Shown: positions 1 through 5,002, counted from the first letter of the stretch. The stretch is DNA of 5,030 nucleotides from Rikenellaceae bacterium (GCA_031286025.1 JAITVB010000193.1:1-5030); one strand, 5' to 3'. Numbers and translations: made by a program. The notes: generated by a model not told the origin, from the sequence alone.

Positions 1-1977
1 ATCATCCACCCGGGTGGCGATGGTTTTTACCATAGTGACCTCGACGGCCTCCACATCCTCGGCTTCGAGGGCCTTGACGCGGCGGGTCTGTTTGTGGATT
101 TTATTTTGTCCCCGACTGTCGCACAACATCAGCCGTGTGGGGATGTCTAATTGCGGATTATCGAGAAACAATTGCTCGACGGTGTCGTTCACCTGTCCCA
201 ACTGTGCGGTAATCGGCACCTCAAGTTGTTGTTTGTTGAAGTCGAGCACCCGCGCCAGTTGCTCGGCATCGCCCTCCTTGCGGTCGGCCAGTGCCATCGG
301 CTGGACATACTTACGCTCCAGCATAAACCGCAGTCTGCCGTCCTCGTTCACTGCGAGGATGTTATCGAGATTGTCCGGGTCATATTTCACGGCCCAGCGC
401 ACGTGTGCGTAGGCGCGGAAGTTCGGATCGAAACAATCGTATTCACGTTTGATCCCGCCGATGGTCGGACGCAGGCCCTGTCCCTCAATGGCGTTCAGAT
501 GACCGGTTTGGGCGCCAAATTCGAGAAGATACTGCTCGCTGGAGAGCGGCAGTTTACGCTCCTCGGGCAACTGGGCGAACAGCTCCATGTATTGAGGGAG
601 TTTCTCGGCCCGCTCCGCCTCGATGGCTCGGATCAACTGGGCGCGGCACCCTGCCTTATCGGGGAAACTGTGCCGGTGTTTGTTCAAAAATTCGCTGTTG
701 GGCTGGTTGTTAGGGTTGGATGTGATACCGAACCCCGCCCAATTCTTTTGATACTGGCAGTGCTTTTTATTGAAGTACTTGAAATATGGTTCGATGACCT
801 TGCCCTTTGAGTTGTGCGCCCGTGCAGGGGTCGATTTCTCGCCCATAACCTCATACGTCCCTTTCATTTTCTTATAGGCGTAGCGGTCGCTCTGTATTTG
901 GTTCGTGCGATACCGACAGCCAAACAGTTGGGCGGTATGGTTGGCGGCGTTACGGAGTGCCTCCTTGATAAGTTTGGGCTCCTCTTGGTCGCCGATGGCG
1001 TAACCCACGGGATAGTTGTTACAGGGGTCGAGAACCACGACCATACACTGGCGGTTGTGGTAAGTAGTCACGTTGCGCCCGTCCTTCTCTTTGGTCTCTT
1101 GGTAGAGCAACTCCGCCGTCCAGCCGTCCAATGTCCAGTAGAGCAGTGGCGCGGTCGGGCGAGAGCGCGTGACCTGCATCTCGCGTTGGTTGCGGAACCG
1201 CGTAACCCCCAATCTCCCCGCCGAGGTTAGCAGGTCATACTTTTCCCGCCTCATTCTGACGGCTTTGACTGTTATCTCCGTCCAACCGAGAGTCCGTCCT
1301 ACGGTATTGTAGATTTCGACTATCTGCATATTGTCGAGGTTGCGCGGATCGGCCAAGAGCTTGATGATGATGCTCTCCTGCTCGGCGGTTTTCACTTTGG
1401 CGCGGTTGCGGGTGCCGTATTTTCCGGTTACCAGCGAGGCGTAGCCCTCGCGCAGGTACTGATTAAATTTATCCTGCAGCCGGCGCGGGTTCTCGGGCAG
1501 GCTGTTGGGGAATGTGTCGGCGCAACGGCGCAGTGCTTGGGCCGCTTTGCACCAAAACTCGGTTTTATTGAGGTGCTTACCGTTTGACCGCCGGCTGATG
1601 GATTTTTCCATGACCGCCCGGAAAGCGTTCAGTATCGCGGCATTATTGGCGTATTCGTGTTGCTTATCGGTGGGCAGGTGCTTGCCGTCATCGAGCAGGT
1701 GGTCTTGGTAGAAAACCAGCGCCGCGCCGTCCGGCTCGATGCTCTCGATAAACGGCTTACTCTCGGTTTGGGCTTTCATATCGGGATAGCGGCGGTAAAC
1801 CTCGGTTTTGTACTTGAGAGGCAAACTCTCCACAGCGAACAGGGCAGGGGTGCCGATACAAGCTCGACGAGCCTGCATGACAGTCCCCCGTTGCACCTGA
1901 TGCTGTATAGCCCTTATCGACATAATGCCGTCGAGATCGCCATACGTAGCGCACAATTTACCGTTGTAAGTTTCCAT
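1..1977 (-). CDS. Mu-like DDE transposase (MuA-type), 3' end off window
   Basis: The frame is open from an ATG at 1977 to the window edge, giving 659 residues with no stop. Residues 1-65 resemble the MuA N-terminal winged-helix DNA-binding domain, including the GTPALF...ESLP stretch (41-53) that matches MuA's glycine-rich turn followed by SLP. A helical middle region (100-260) fits the end-binding domain. The catalytic RNase H fold shows a probable DDE triad: D284 in TLDGW, D364 in QSDRY, and E396 in KVIEPYFKYF, with 31 residues between the second and third acidic residues. Residues 545-600 fit the beta-barrel region after the core. MuA has 663 residues, so only a short C-terminal tail, the part that contacts MuB in Mu, is probably missing. 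By family it would bind the prophage ends and carry out strand transfer for integration and replicative transposition. It is the last early-operon gene visible, behind a 62-nt leader with a hairpin. Assignment to the Mu family is firm; individual catalytic residues are inferred by motif. Confidence 0.9.
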   Translation of the reverse strand, partial: METYNGKLCATYGDLDGIMSIRAIQHQVQRGTVMQARRACIGTPALFAVESLPLKYKTEVYRRYPDMKAQTESKPFIESIEPDGAALVFYQDHLLDDGKHLPTDKQHEYANNAAILNAFRAVMEKSISRRSNGKHLNKTEFWCKAAQALRRCADTFPNSLPENPRRLQDKFNQYLREGYASLVTGKYGTRNRAKVKTAEQESIIIKLLADPRNLDNMQIVEIYNTVGRTLGWTEITVKAVRMRREKYDLLTSAGRLGVTRFRNQREMQVTRSRPTAPLLYWTLDGWTAELLYQETKEKDGRNVTTYHNRQCMVVVLDPCNNYPVGYAIGDQEEPKLIKEALRNAANHTAQLFGCRYRTNQIQSDRYAYKKMKGTYEVMGEKSTPARAHNSKGKVIEPYFKYFNKKHCQYQKNWAGFGITSNPNNQPNSEFLNKHRHSFPDKAGCRAQLIRAIEAERAEKLPQYMELFAQLPEERKLPLSSEQYLLEFGAQTGHLNAIEGQGLRPTIGGIKREYDCFDPNFRAYAHVRWAVKYDPDNLDNILAVNEDGRLRFMLERKYVQPMALADRKEGDAEQLARVLDFNKQQLEVPITAQLGQVNDTVEQLFLDNPQLDIPTRLMLCDSRGQNKIHKQTRRVKALEAEDVEAVEVTMVKTIATRVDD

Positions 1978-1998
1978 TCGTTGCTGTCGTTTCTTAGT

Positions 1999-2028
1999 TC
2001 CCGGGCAGGGGATCAGCCCCGTCCGGGA
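1999..2028 (-). promoter_or_regulatory. GC-rich hairpin in the transposase leader
   Basis: In the minus-strand transcript the arms are TCCCGG / CCGGGA, then a C-G pair, then GGGG / CCCC around a 5-nt loop. The only defects are one A-C mismatch and one bulged U. The hairpin ends 21 nt before the transposase ATG and starts 11 nt after the stop of the upstream gene. No U run follows on either strand, so it is not a standard intrinsic terminator. It could limit transposase translation, stabilise or process the message, or slow the polymerase; its role is unknown. Confidence 0.6.
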
Positions 2029-2039
2029 TAAATGCCTCG

Positions 2040-2510
2040 TTATTCCGTTTGCGCGCCTAAATCGGCACAGACCTTTTCGATTGCCTGCCGAATCGCGTTT
2101 TCGACCGTCTCGCGAATTTCCTTGCGGCATTCGGCTGTCGAGCCGTTGATTTGCAACTCTCCGATCAGGCGTTCGATATTAATCTCGATCGGGCGGCGAG
2201 CAGGTTTTTCCGGTGTCTCGGTATCCGGAGCGGTATCTGTCTCCTTGGCGAGAACATTCGGGAGTAGTGATTTGGGCGGCTTGGGGCCATCCTCATAGGC
2301 TTGAGCGGCCATCTTTACAATGGGCGCGAACGCCGGAGCCTGATGCATCAGTAGTGTAAGGTCGGCGGCGATAGTTATACCGTCGCCGGACACGGCGTTG
2401 AATGTGCCTCCCTGTTTTCTCGATGCTACCATCAATATGATGGAGGCGTTTTCGTCTTGGGTGCGTATCTCGTTGAAGATCGCCGCCAGTTGTTCGCAAT
2501 TCTTTTTCAT
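2040..2510 (-). CDS. Early-operon protein of unknown function, 156 aa
   Basis: I do not recognise this family. The protein has two parts. Residues 1-72 form a compact domain with a hydrophobic strand (SIILMVAS, 23-30), a glycine turn and a second hydrophobic stretch (DGITIAADLTLLMHQ, 43-57). Residues 74-108 are a proline-, threonine- and acid-rich linker. Residues 108-150 are predicted to be a charged amphipathic helical segment, possibly for oligomerisation or partner binding. There is no signal peptide or membrane segment, so it should be cytoplasmic. It starts at ATG 2510, 18 nt after the preceding stop, with an A-rich leader and no clear Shine-Dalgarno. Its position directly before the transposase suggests a role in transposition or its control, but nothing in the sequence proves that. 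Confidence 0.8.
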   Translation of the reverse strand: MKKNCEQLAAIFNEIRTQDENASIILMVASRKQGGTFNAVSGDGITIAADLTLLMHQAPAFAPIVKMAAQAYEDGPKPPKSLLPNVLAKETDTAPDTETPEKPARRPIEINIERLIGELQINGSTAECRKEIRETVENAIRQAIEKVCADLGAQTE

Positions 2511-2528
2511 TTTTTGGACTATTTGAGG

Positions 2529-2756
2529 TTATTTCTCTTCGTAAATCGTTGCGATGACCGCCAGCGTGTCGGCATCGACGATCGCGATACGCTGCCAGTA
2601 CTTGCCGAACTCCTCGGGGGCAATCTCGTGGTAAGTCGTGAGGGCGTGGGTGACCGCTTGCACGGATGACTCCACCGAGGCCCCCGCTACCTCATAGGCC
2701 CGACCGATACGAATATTGTCGGTGCTCTTTTCGTGTTGCAAAATCCTATACATCAT
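2529..2756 (-). CDS. Small early-operon protein, 75 aa, unknown
   Basis: The start is placed at ATG 2756, which lies 4 nt after the stop codon of the upstream gene; a second ATG at 2753 is equally possible. The longer frame from 2798 would overlap the upstream gene by 38 nt and is less likely. The protein has a strand-rich N-terminus (YRILQHEKSTDNIRIG), a central helix (residues 28-42) and a hydrophobic strand near the end (QRIAIVDADTLAVIATIYE). This pattern suits a compact cytoplasmic alpha/beta protein. No known family is recognised. The tight spacing implies translational coupling with its neighbour. Confidence 0.7.
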   Translation of the reverse strand: MMYRILQHEKSTDNIRIGRAYEVAGASVESSVQAVTHALTTYHEIAPEEFGKYWQRIAIVDADTLAVIATIYEEK

Positions 2757-2760
2757 AACC

Positions 2761-3024
2761 TTAGAGTAATTTTTTGAGGTTTTTATCCATTCCGGCAAGC
2801 CCGGCGGCGGTGGAAAACGTGCCGATGTGCCGTTTCTCGGTCAGTTCGATGAGGTTGTGCATCGGGCACATCCAAATCTTAAACTCCCGACTGCCGAGGG
2901 TAGCCTCTATCGAGTATTCCGGCAACCCGTCCTCCTCGTAGGTGAACTTGAGTGTGTCCGGCTCGGCTCCGAGTTTGTCTTTGAAGTAGTAACCGGCAAC
3001 CATTTTCAATTTTTCTCTGTCCAT
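2761..3024 (-). CDS. Small early-operon protein, 87 aa, unknown
   Basis: No family is recognised. The N-terminus is a lysine-rich helix (residues 1-18), followed by alternating strands with acidic turns (TLKFTYEEDGLPEYSIEATL, 24-43; FKIWMCP, 48-54) and a basic C-terminal helix ending in NLKKLL. It has no membrane segment and only one cysteine, so it is a likely cytoplasmic alpha/beta protein. The start at ATG 3024 lies 11 nt after the upstream stop; M8 is an alternative start. It ends with TAA, 4 nt before the next gene. As one of six uncharacterised products between the HTH protein and the transposase, it could be a host-takeover or anti-defence factor, but that is based on position alone. 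Confidence 0.72.
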   Translation of the reverse strand: MDREKLKMVAGYYFKDKLGAEPDTLKFTYEEDGLPEYSIEATLGSREFKIWMCPMHNLIELTEKRHIGTFSTAAGLAGMDKNLKKLL

Positions 3025-3035
3025 CGTATCTATTG

Positions 3036-3239
3036 TTAGCTGAGTTTGAATGAATATCCGCTGTTACCGGGGTCGAGTTCCCCGGCAAGGAACCAGTCGT
3101 CGTTGTTATACACGGACATAGAACAGCGTCCGTATTTTGCGAAATCCTGCGCGTGGCGCAACAGGCGACGGGCGGTGCGGTACTCTCCCGATTGTACGAG
3201 GCGTTGGTGAAGCCTCTGCCAGTTCTTTAATTCCTTCAT
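3036..3239 (-). CDS. Small basic early-operon protein, 67 aa, unknown
   Basis: Residues 1-36 form a strongly basic helical region (MKELKNWQRLHQRLVQSGEY, then RTARRLLRHAQDFAKYG), which could bind nucleic acid or an acidic partner. The second half turns to short strands with aromatic and acidic residues (YNNDDWFLAGELDPG). No known family is recognised. ATG 3239 lies 10 nt after the preceding stop. An overlapping minus-strand frame at 2879-3088 in another register is treated as a shadow, because it would overlap both this gene and the next one. Confidence 0.68.
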   Translation of the reverse strand: MKELKNWQRLHQRLVQSGEYRTARRLLRHAQDFAKYGRCSMSVYNNDDWFLAGELDPGNSGYSFKLS

Positions 3240-3249
3240 GGTATCCGTT

Positions 3250-3456
3250 TTATAGGGTTGTGTCGTTTTTAGCTTTGGCCCGTTTCCCTTCGCGCCGGAT
3301 CTCGGCGATGAACGCCCAGACCATCATCGCGCAGAGGGCGGCGATTGCGAACTGGTGCGTGGCTCCGAAGAACGTCGCTCCGGTGAGGGCTGTGATGCCG
3401 ATCGCGCCGAACAGGACGGCTCCGGCAATGTTTTGTATCTTCTCGAACCTGTCCAT
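3250..3456 (-). CDS. Small two-helix inner-membrane protein, 68 aa
   Basis: The start is set at ATG 3456, 4 nt after the upstream stop, rather than at the frame's first ATG at 3504, which would overlap the upstream gene. Two hydrophobic segments are clear, at residues 9-32 (glycine/alanine-rich) and 36-53, joined by a very short turn (THQ). The tail (IRREGKRAKAK) is strongly basic, which by the positive-inside rule puts both termini in the cytoplasm as a helical hairpin. The size and topology recall holins, superinfection-exclusion and host-killing peptides. Lysis genes would not normally sit in the early operon, so exclusion or membrane takeover is the better guess. No family is recognised. 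Confidence 0.75.
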   Translation of the reverse strand: MDRFEKIQNIAGAVLFGAIGITALTGATFFGATHQFAIAALCAMMVWAFIAEIRREGKRAKAKNDTTL

Positions 3457-3460
3457 AGCG

Positions 3461-3667
3461 CTATTCGATTGAGTATTCGTCGCGGGGGATGCCGGCGGCC
3501 TCAAAAGCGTACATGATCTCCTCTGCTATGTCCACCGGAGAGGCGGTCGAGGAGTGAAGTTCCCAAACGTTAGTCGAGATGTGTCCGAGGGTGCGATGGA
3601 GAACCATATTGTCGTGGATGACCTCTTGGGCTTTCTGTGTGCGGGAGAGTGATACCGTGAGTTTCAT
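3461..3667 (-). CDS. Small early-operon protein, 68 aa, unknown
   Basis: The start at ATG 3667 follows the upstream stop by 11 nt; the longer frame from 3697 would run 19 nt into the HTH gene and is not favoured. The protein begins with a strand (MKLTVSLS), continues with a helix and a polar centre (NVWELHSSTASPVD), and ends in an acidic helix (DIAEEIMYAFEAAGIP) and the tail RDEYSIE. It is overall acidic with no membrane segment. No family is recognised. As the second gene of the early operon it should be made very soon after induction. Confidence 0.7.
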   Translation of the reverse strand: MKLTVSLSRTQKAQEVIHDNMVLHRTLGHISTNVWELHSSTASPVDIAEEIMYAFEAAGIPRDEYSIE

Positions 3668-3678
3668 ATTCGTAAGTA

Positions 3679-3864
3679 TTAGCGGGTTTGTTTGCACCGA
3701 TTGGGGTTGAACTCCACACCGCCGCGCTCAATGGCGGCCTTGCGGAGCGTTTTTGCAAGTTGCGTATCGGCCTGCCCGGTCAAAGCGCGCCATAGTGTCA
3801 TGCGCGATACTTTGAAGTCTGCCGCGAGCCGTTTTCGCTCGCCTTTCGGCAACATTATTTCCAT
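3679..3864 (-). CDS. Cro/Ner-like small HTH regulator, 61 aa
   Basis: This is the first gene of the leftward early operon. Residues 10-31 form a helix-turn-helix: ERKRLAADFKVS is the first helix and turn, and RMTLWRALTGQ the recognition helix. A further helix follows (ADTQLAKTLRKAAIERGG) and then a short basic tail. The arrangement resembles lambda Cro or Mu Ner, small DNA-binding proteins that act as counter-regulators in the switch region. It lies divergent from the CI-type repressor, with only 76 nt between the two starts. ATG 3864 is chosen because it leaves a leader of about 46 nt after the predicted transcription start; ATG 3855 (M4) is also possible. The DNA-binding role is well supported; its Ner-like regulatory function is inferred from position. 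Confidence 0.82.
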   Translation of the reverse strand: MEIMLPKGERKRLAADFKVSRMTLWRALTGQADTQLAKTLRKAAIERGGVEFNPNRCKQTR

Positions 3865-3874
3865 AGTCTCAGTT

Positions 3875-3905
3875 TTTTCGTAACTTTACAGCCCTGTTAC
3901 CTTTG
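3875..3905 (+). promoter_or_regulatory. Predicted repressor promoter (rightward)
   Basis: TACCTTTG at 3898-3905 is a perfect match to the Bacteroidota -7 consensus TAnnTTTG on the plus strand. At the right distance upstream there is only a T-run (TTTT at 3875-3878, 19-nt spacing), a weak -33 element. The predicted start near 3912 gives a leader of about 29 nt before the repressor ATG. The -7 box lies inside the inverted repeat at 3896-3909, so autoregulation is likely. Confidence 0.55.
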
Positions 3906-3909
3906 TAAC
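3896..3909. promoter_or_regulatory. Candidate operator GTTAC-N4-GTAAC
   Basis: GTTAC (3896-3900) and GTAAC (3905-3909) form a perfect inverted repeat with a 4-bp spacer. A further GTAAC half-site lies at 3880-3884 and a related GGTAC at 3913-3917. The repeat covers the -7 element of the repressor promoter and falls at the predicted start of the early transcript. A dimeric HTH protein bound here would therefore affect both promoters. Which of the two regulators binds it cannot be told from sequence. Confidence 0.5.
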
Positions 3910-3916
3910 CACGGTA

Positions 3917-3947
3917 CAAAGATAATCACAAAATGCGATAATGCAAA
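3917..3947 (-). promoter_or_regulatory. Early-operon promoter (leftward), Bacteroidota type
   Basis: On the minus strand, TTTG at 3947-3944 is followed after exactly 19 nt by TATCTTTG at 3924-3917. Both elements match the Bacteroidota primary sigma consensus without a mismatch. Transcription should start near 3910, about 46 nt before the HTH gene. The -33 box lies within the first codons of the repressor gene, and the spacer contains the repeat CAAAATGCGATAA, a likely place for repression. Confidence 0.72.
3929..3941. repeat. Copy 1 of 13-nt repeat CAAAATGCGATAA
   Basis: This copy lies between the -33 and -7 elements of the early promoter. It is flanked by direct GATAAT units at 3921-3926 and 3937-3942. 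An identical copy occurs at 4107-4119 inside the repressor gene. The position suggests an operator for the CI-type repressor. Confidence 0.5.
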
Positions 3948-4396
3948 CAAAAACATCACAATCTGAGATAAAAAATATCCTCATCCGATTAAAGTCGGCC
4001 TTGGGGGTCGTTACCGACACAGAGCTGGCAGAAGCCCTTGGAGTAAAGCAGAACACTATTTCCACATGGAAAACGAGGGGAACCATTGATTTTCCTCTCG
4101 TTATCTCAAAATGCGATAACATTGATTTGAACTGGTTGTTCTTGGGGGAAGGCTCGATGTTGCGCGCCGATGGGCTGAAAGCCTCGGCCCAAAGCATCGT
4201 GCACGAGCGTGATCCGCGCGATGTGGAGATGATCGCCGATAAAAACAAGATTATTCAGCGCGATGAGGAGCTTATCGCTGCGCTCCGGTATAGGATTGGA
4301 GAACTGGAGGGCCGGGGGTTTCGGACGGAGGACTTAGGTGGTGCCCAGTCTGTGGCTACACCGAGTACTCAGGGCATCAACCCCCATCGTAAATAG
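3941..4396 (+). CDS. CI-type phage repressor, 151 aa, no protease domain
   Basis: The N-terminal domain is a classic phage CI helix-turn-helix: TDTELAEALGVKQNTISTWK (residues 26-45), followed by the family hallmark DLNWLFLGEG (62-71). Residues 95-123 are a charged heptad-like helix (DVEMIADKNK...ELIAALRYRIGELEG), probably a coiled coil for dimerisation. The tail (124-151) is polar and likely flexible. The S24 LexA-like peptidase domain of lambda CI is absent, so RecA-stimulated self-cleavage is not expected; Mu's own repressor also lacks it. The gene is divergent from the early operon and should maintain lysogeny by blocking the promoter at 3917-3947. ATG 3941 lies about 29 nt after its predicted transcription start, with no Shine-Dalgarno. 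A repressor role is well supported by both domain and position. Confidence 0.88.
   Translation: MQTKTSQSEIKNILIRLKSALGVVTDTELAEALGVKQNTISTWKTRGTIDFPLVISKCDNIDLNWLFLGEGSMLRADGLKASAQSIVHERDPRDVEMIADKNKIIQRDEELIAALRYRIGELEGRGFRTEDLGGAQSVATPSTQGINPHRK
4107..4119. repeat. Copy 2 of 13-nt repeat, inside the repressor gene
   Basis: This copy is identical to 3929-3941 and lies 178 bp downstream, within codons for SKCDN. Here the GATAAC end (4115-4120) forms a perfect inverted repeat with GTTATC at 4100-4105, separated by 9 bp. It could be an auxiliary operator that allows looping to the early promoter, or a chance result of coding sequence. Confidence 0.4.
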
Positions 4397-4472
4397 GTCG
4401 CTAAAACGCTCAAAATAATCCCAAGGACATTTTTTATTTTTCAAATCGCGCTCCTGCGCCTGTCTGAGCGTG

Positions 4473-4505
4473 CATAACCCCCGTAGAAACGTGTATTATG
4501 GGGGT
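4473..4505. repeat. Overlapping inverted repeats around a C5/G5 stem
   Basis: ACCCCC (4477-4482) pairs with GGGGGT (4500-4505) across a 17-nt loop. CATAA (4473-4477) can pair with TTATG (4496-4500). The two stems interleave, so they are either alternatives or, with end trimming, an H-type pseudoknot. No U-run follows on either strand. Function unknown. Confidence 0.35.
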
Positions 4506-4576
4506 GCTTATCGCGCAAAAACAGCCATTTTTGCCCTGTTTTTTGTCCGTAAAGGGGCTGTTAGAGCCTAAATTAT

Positions 4577-4608
4577 GGCATCCAAGTTGGTATCCATTAG
4601 GGCATCCA
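4577..4608. repeat. Three GGYATCCA units with 12-bp period
   Basis: GGCATCCA (4577-4584), GGTATCCA (4589-4596) and GGCATCCA (4601-4608) recur at exactly 12 bp, with unrelated 4-bp spacers (AGTT, TTAG). Conserved boxes with variable spacers on nearly the same helical face look like a protein-binding array (iteron-like) more than slippage. The binding protein is unknown; the repressor, the HTH protein, the transposase or a host factor are all possible. Confidence 0.6.
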
Positions 4609-4637
4609 TATCCTATTTTGGGCGTTTTTCGTGCGAA

Positions 4638-4650
4638 TTCAGATGTACAA
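4638..4650 (+). repeat. Inverted repeat arm TTCAGATGTACAA
   Basis: This is a perfect 13-nt match to the reverse complement of 4990-5002. It could be an inner transposase-binding site in inverted orientation, or one end of a small 365-bp element. Confidence 0.6.
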
Positions 4651-4778
4651 TTTCCGGTAAAAATTCCATCTTCGAATGCCGCTTAAATGGCTGTTAAGCC
4701 ACAAGGAGCGCGGCGCAGCATTTTAGGCCAGCAGGGCGCAAATCCCCCGTGTGCTGGCACTACGGCACGATTGGGCAC

Positions 4779-4799
4779 AAAAAAGGGGCGTAAAGCCCC
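4779..4799 (-). terminator. Intrinsic terminator, leftward
   Basis: On the minus strand, GGGGC (4799-4795) pairs with GCCCC (4789-4785) around a 5-nt loop and is followed by six T (4784-4779). A second hairpin, CCTGC-CGAT-GCAGG (4807-4820), lies just upstream in that direction. It would stop leftward transcription entering from the right, or end a short RNA. No rightward terminator is formed. Confidence 0.65.
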
Positions 4800-4896
4800 G
4801 TTCGCGCCTGCCGATGCAGGTGAAGTTCATACTGGATTCAAGCTCGATTCACATCAAGTCCCGTTTCCGAGGTCAAAAGTTAAAGTAAAATTCAAG

Positions 4897-4912
4897 CAAA
4901 TGCACATTTGAA
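4897..4912. repeat. Palindrome CAAATG-CA-CATTTG overlapping a third end-like motif
   Basis: CAAATG (4897-4902) and CATTTG (4905-4910) are perfect inverted arms. On the minus strand, 4912-4901 reads TTCAAATGTGCA, matching 10 of the first 12 bases of TTCAGATGTACAA. It lies 90 bp inside the copy at 4990-5002, in the same orientation, comparable to the site spacing at Mu ends. Confidence 0.4.
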
Positions 4913-4989
4913 ATCGAACGCCGAATTTTGTCACTCCCTTATAACTCTTTGTAAATTAAAGATTACAGGCGCTTTTTCTACTTTCTGTT

Positions 4990-5002
4990 TTGTACATCTG
5001 AA
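4990..5002 (-). repeat. Inverted repeat arm, possible terminal transposase site
   Basis: The minus strand reads TTCAGATGTACAA, identical to 4638-4650. It is the outermost repeat seen, 28 bp from the window edge, and contains TGTACA, compatible with the 5'-TG...CA-3' termini of the Mu family. It may be the L1-like site at the prophage end. Confidence 0.45.

Noticed and set aside
151..810. Plus-strand open frame of 219 codons
   Set aside because: It lies wholly antisense to the transposase, shows no recognisable domain or promoter, and long antisense frames are expected opposite a GC-rich gene.
814..1230. Plus-strand open frame of 138 codons with hydrophobic stretches
   Set aside because: It is antisense to the catalytic core of the transposase; the hydrophobic runs mirror its codons and no family is recognised.
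1999..2028. Hairpin as an intrinsic terminator before the transposase
   Set aside because: No U-run follows the stem on either strand.
3886..4248. Minus-strand frame of 120 codons opposite the repressor
   Set aside because: It overlaps the repressor gene and the whole promoter region; the plus-strand reading has a clear CI-type domain.
4577..4608. Possible CRISPR-like array
   Set aside because: Units are 8 bp with 4-bp spacers, far below CRISPR repeat and spacer sizes, and no cas gene is present.
4576..4612. Tiny minus-strand frame with a 4-residue repeat (MDALMDTNLDAII)
   Set aside because: It is 13 codons produced by the 12-bp repeat, with no promoter; a leader peptide cannot be excluded but is unsupported.
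4498..4686. Plus-strand frame of 62 codons containing WHPSWYPLGHPYP
   Set aside because: The motif is only the translation of the 12-bp DNA repeat; no promoter, domain or operon context supports a gene.
4846..4864. Resemblance of GATTCACATCAAGT to the terminal sequence of phage Mu
   Set aside because: The match is partial and needs an offset; a distant Bacteroidota transposase need not share Mu's site, and the local 13-bp repeat is a stronger candidate.
4687..4911. Plus-strand frame of 74 codons
   Set aside because: It runs through the leftward terminator hairpin and the palindrome, and has low-complexity basic composition without a recognisable fold.
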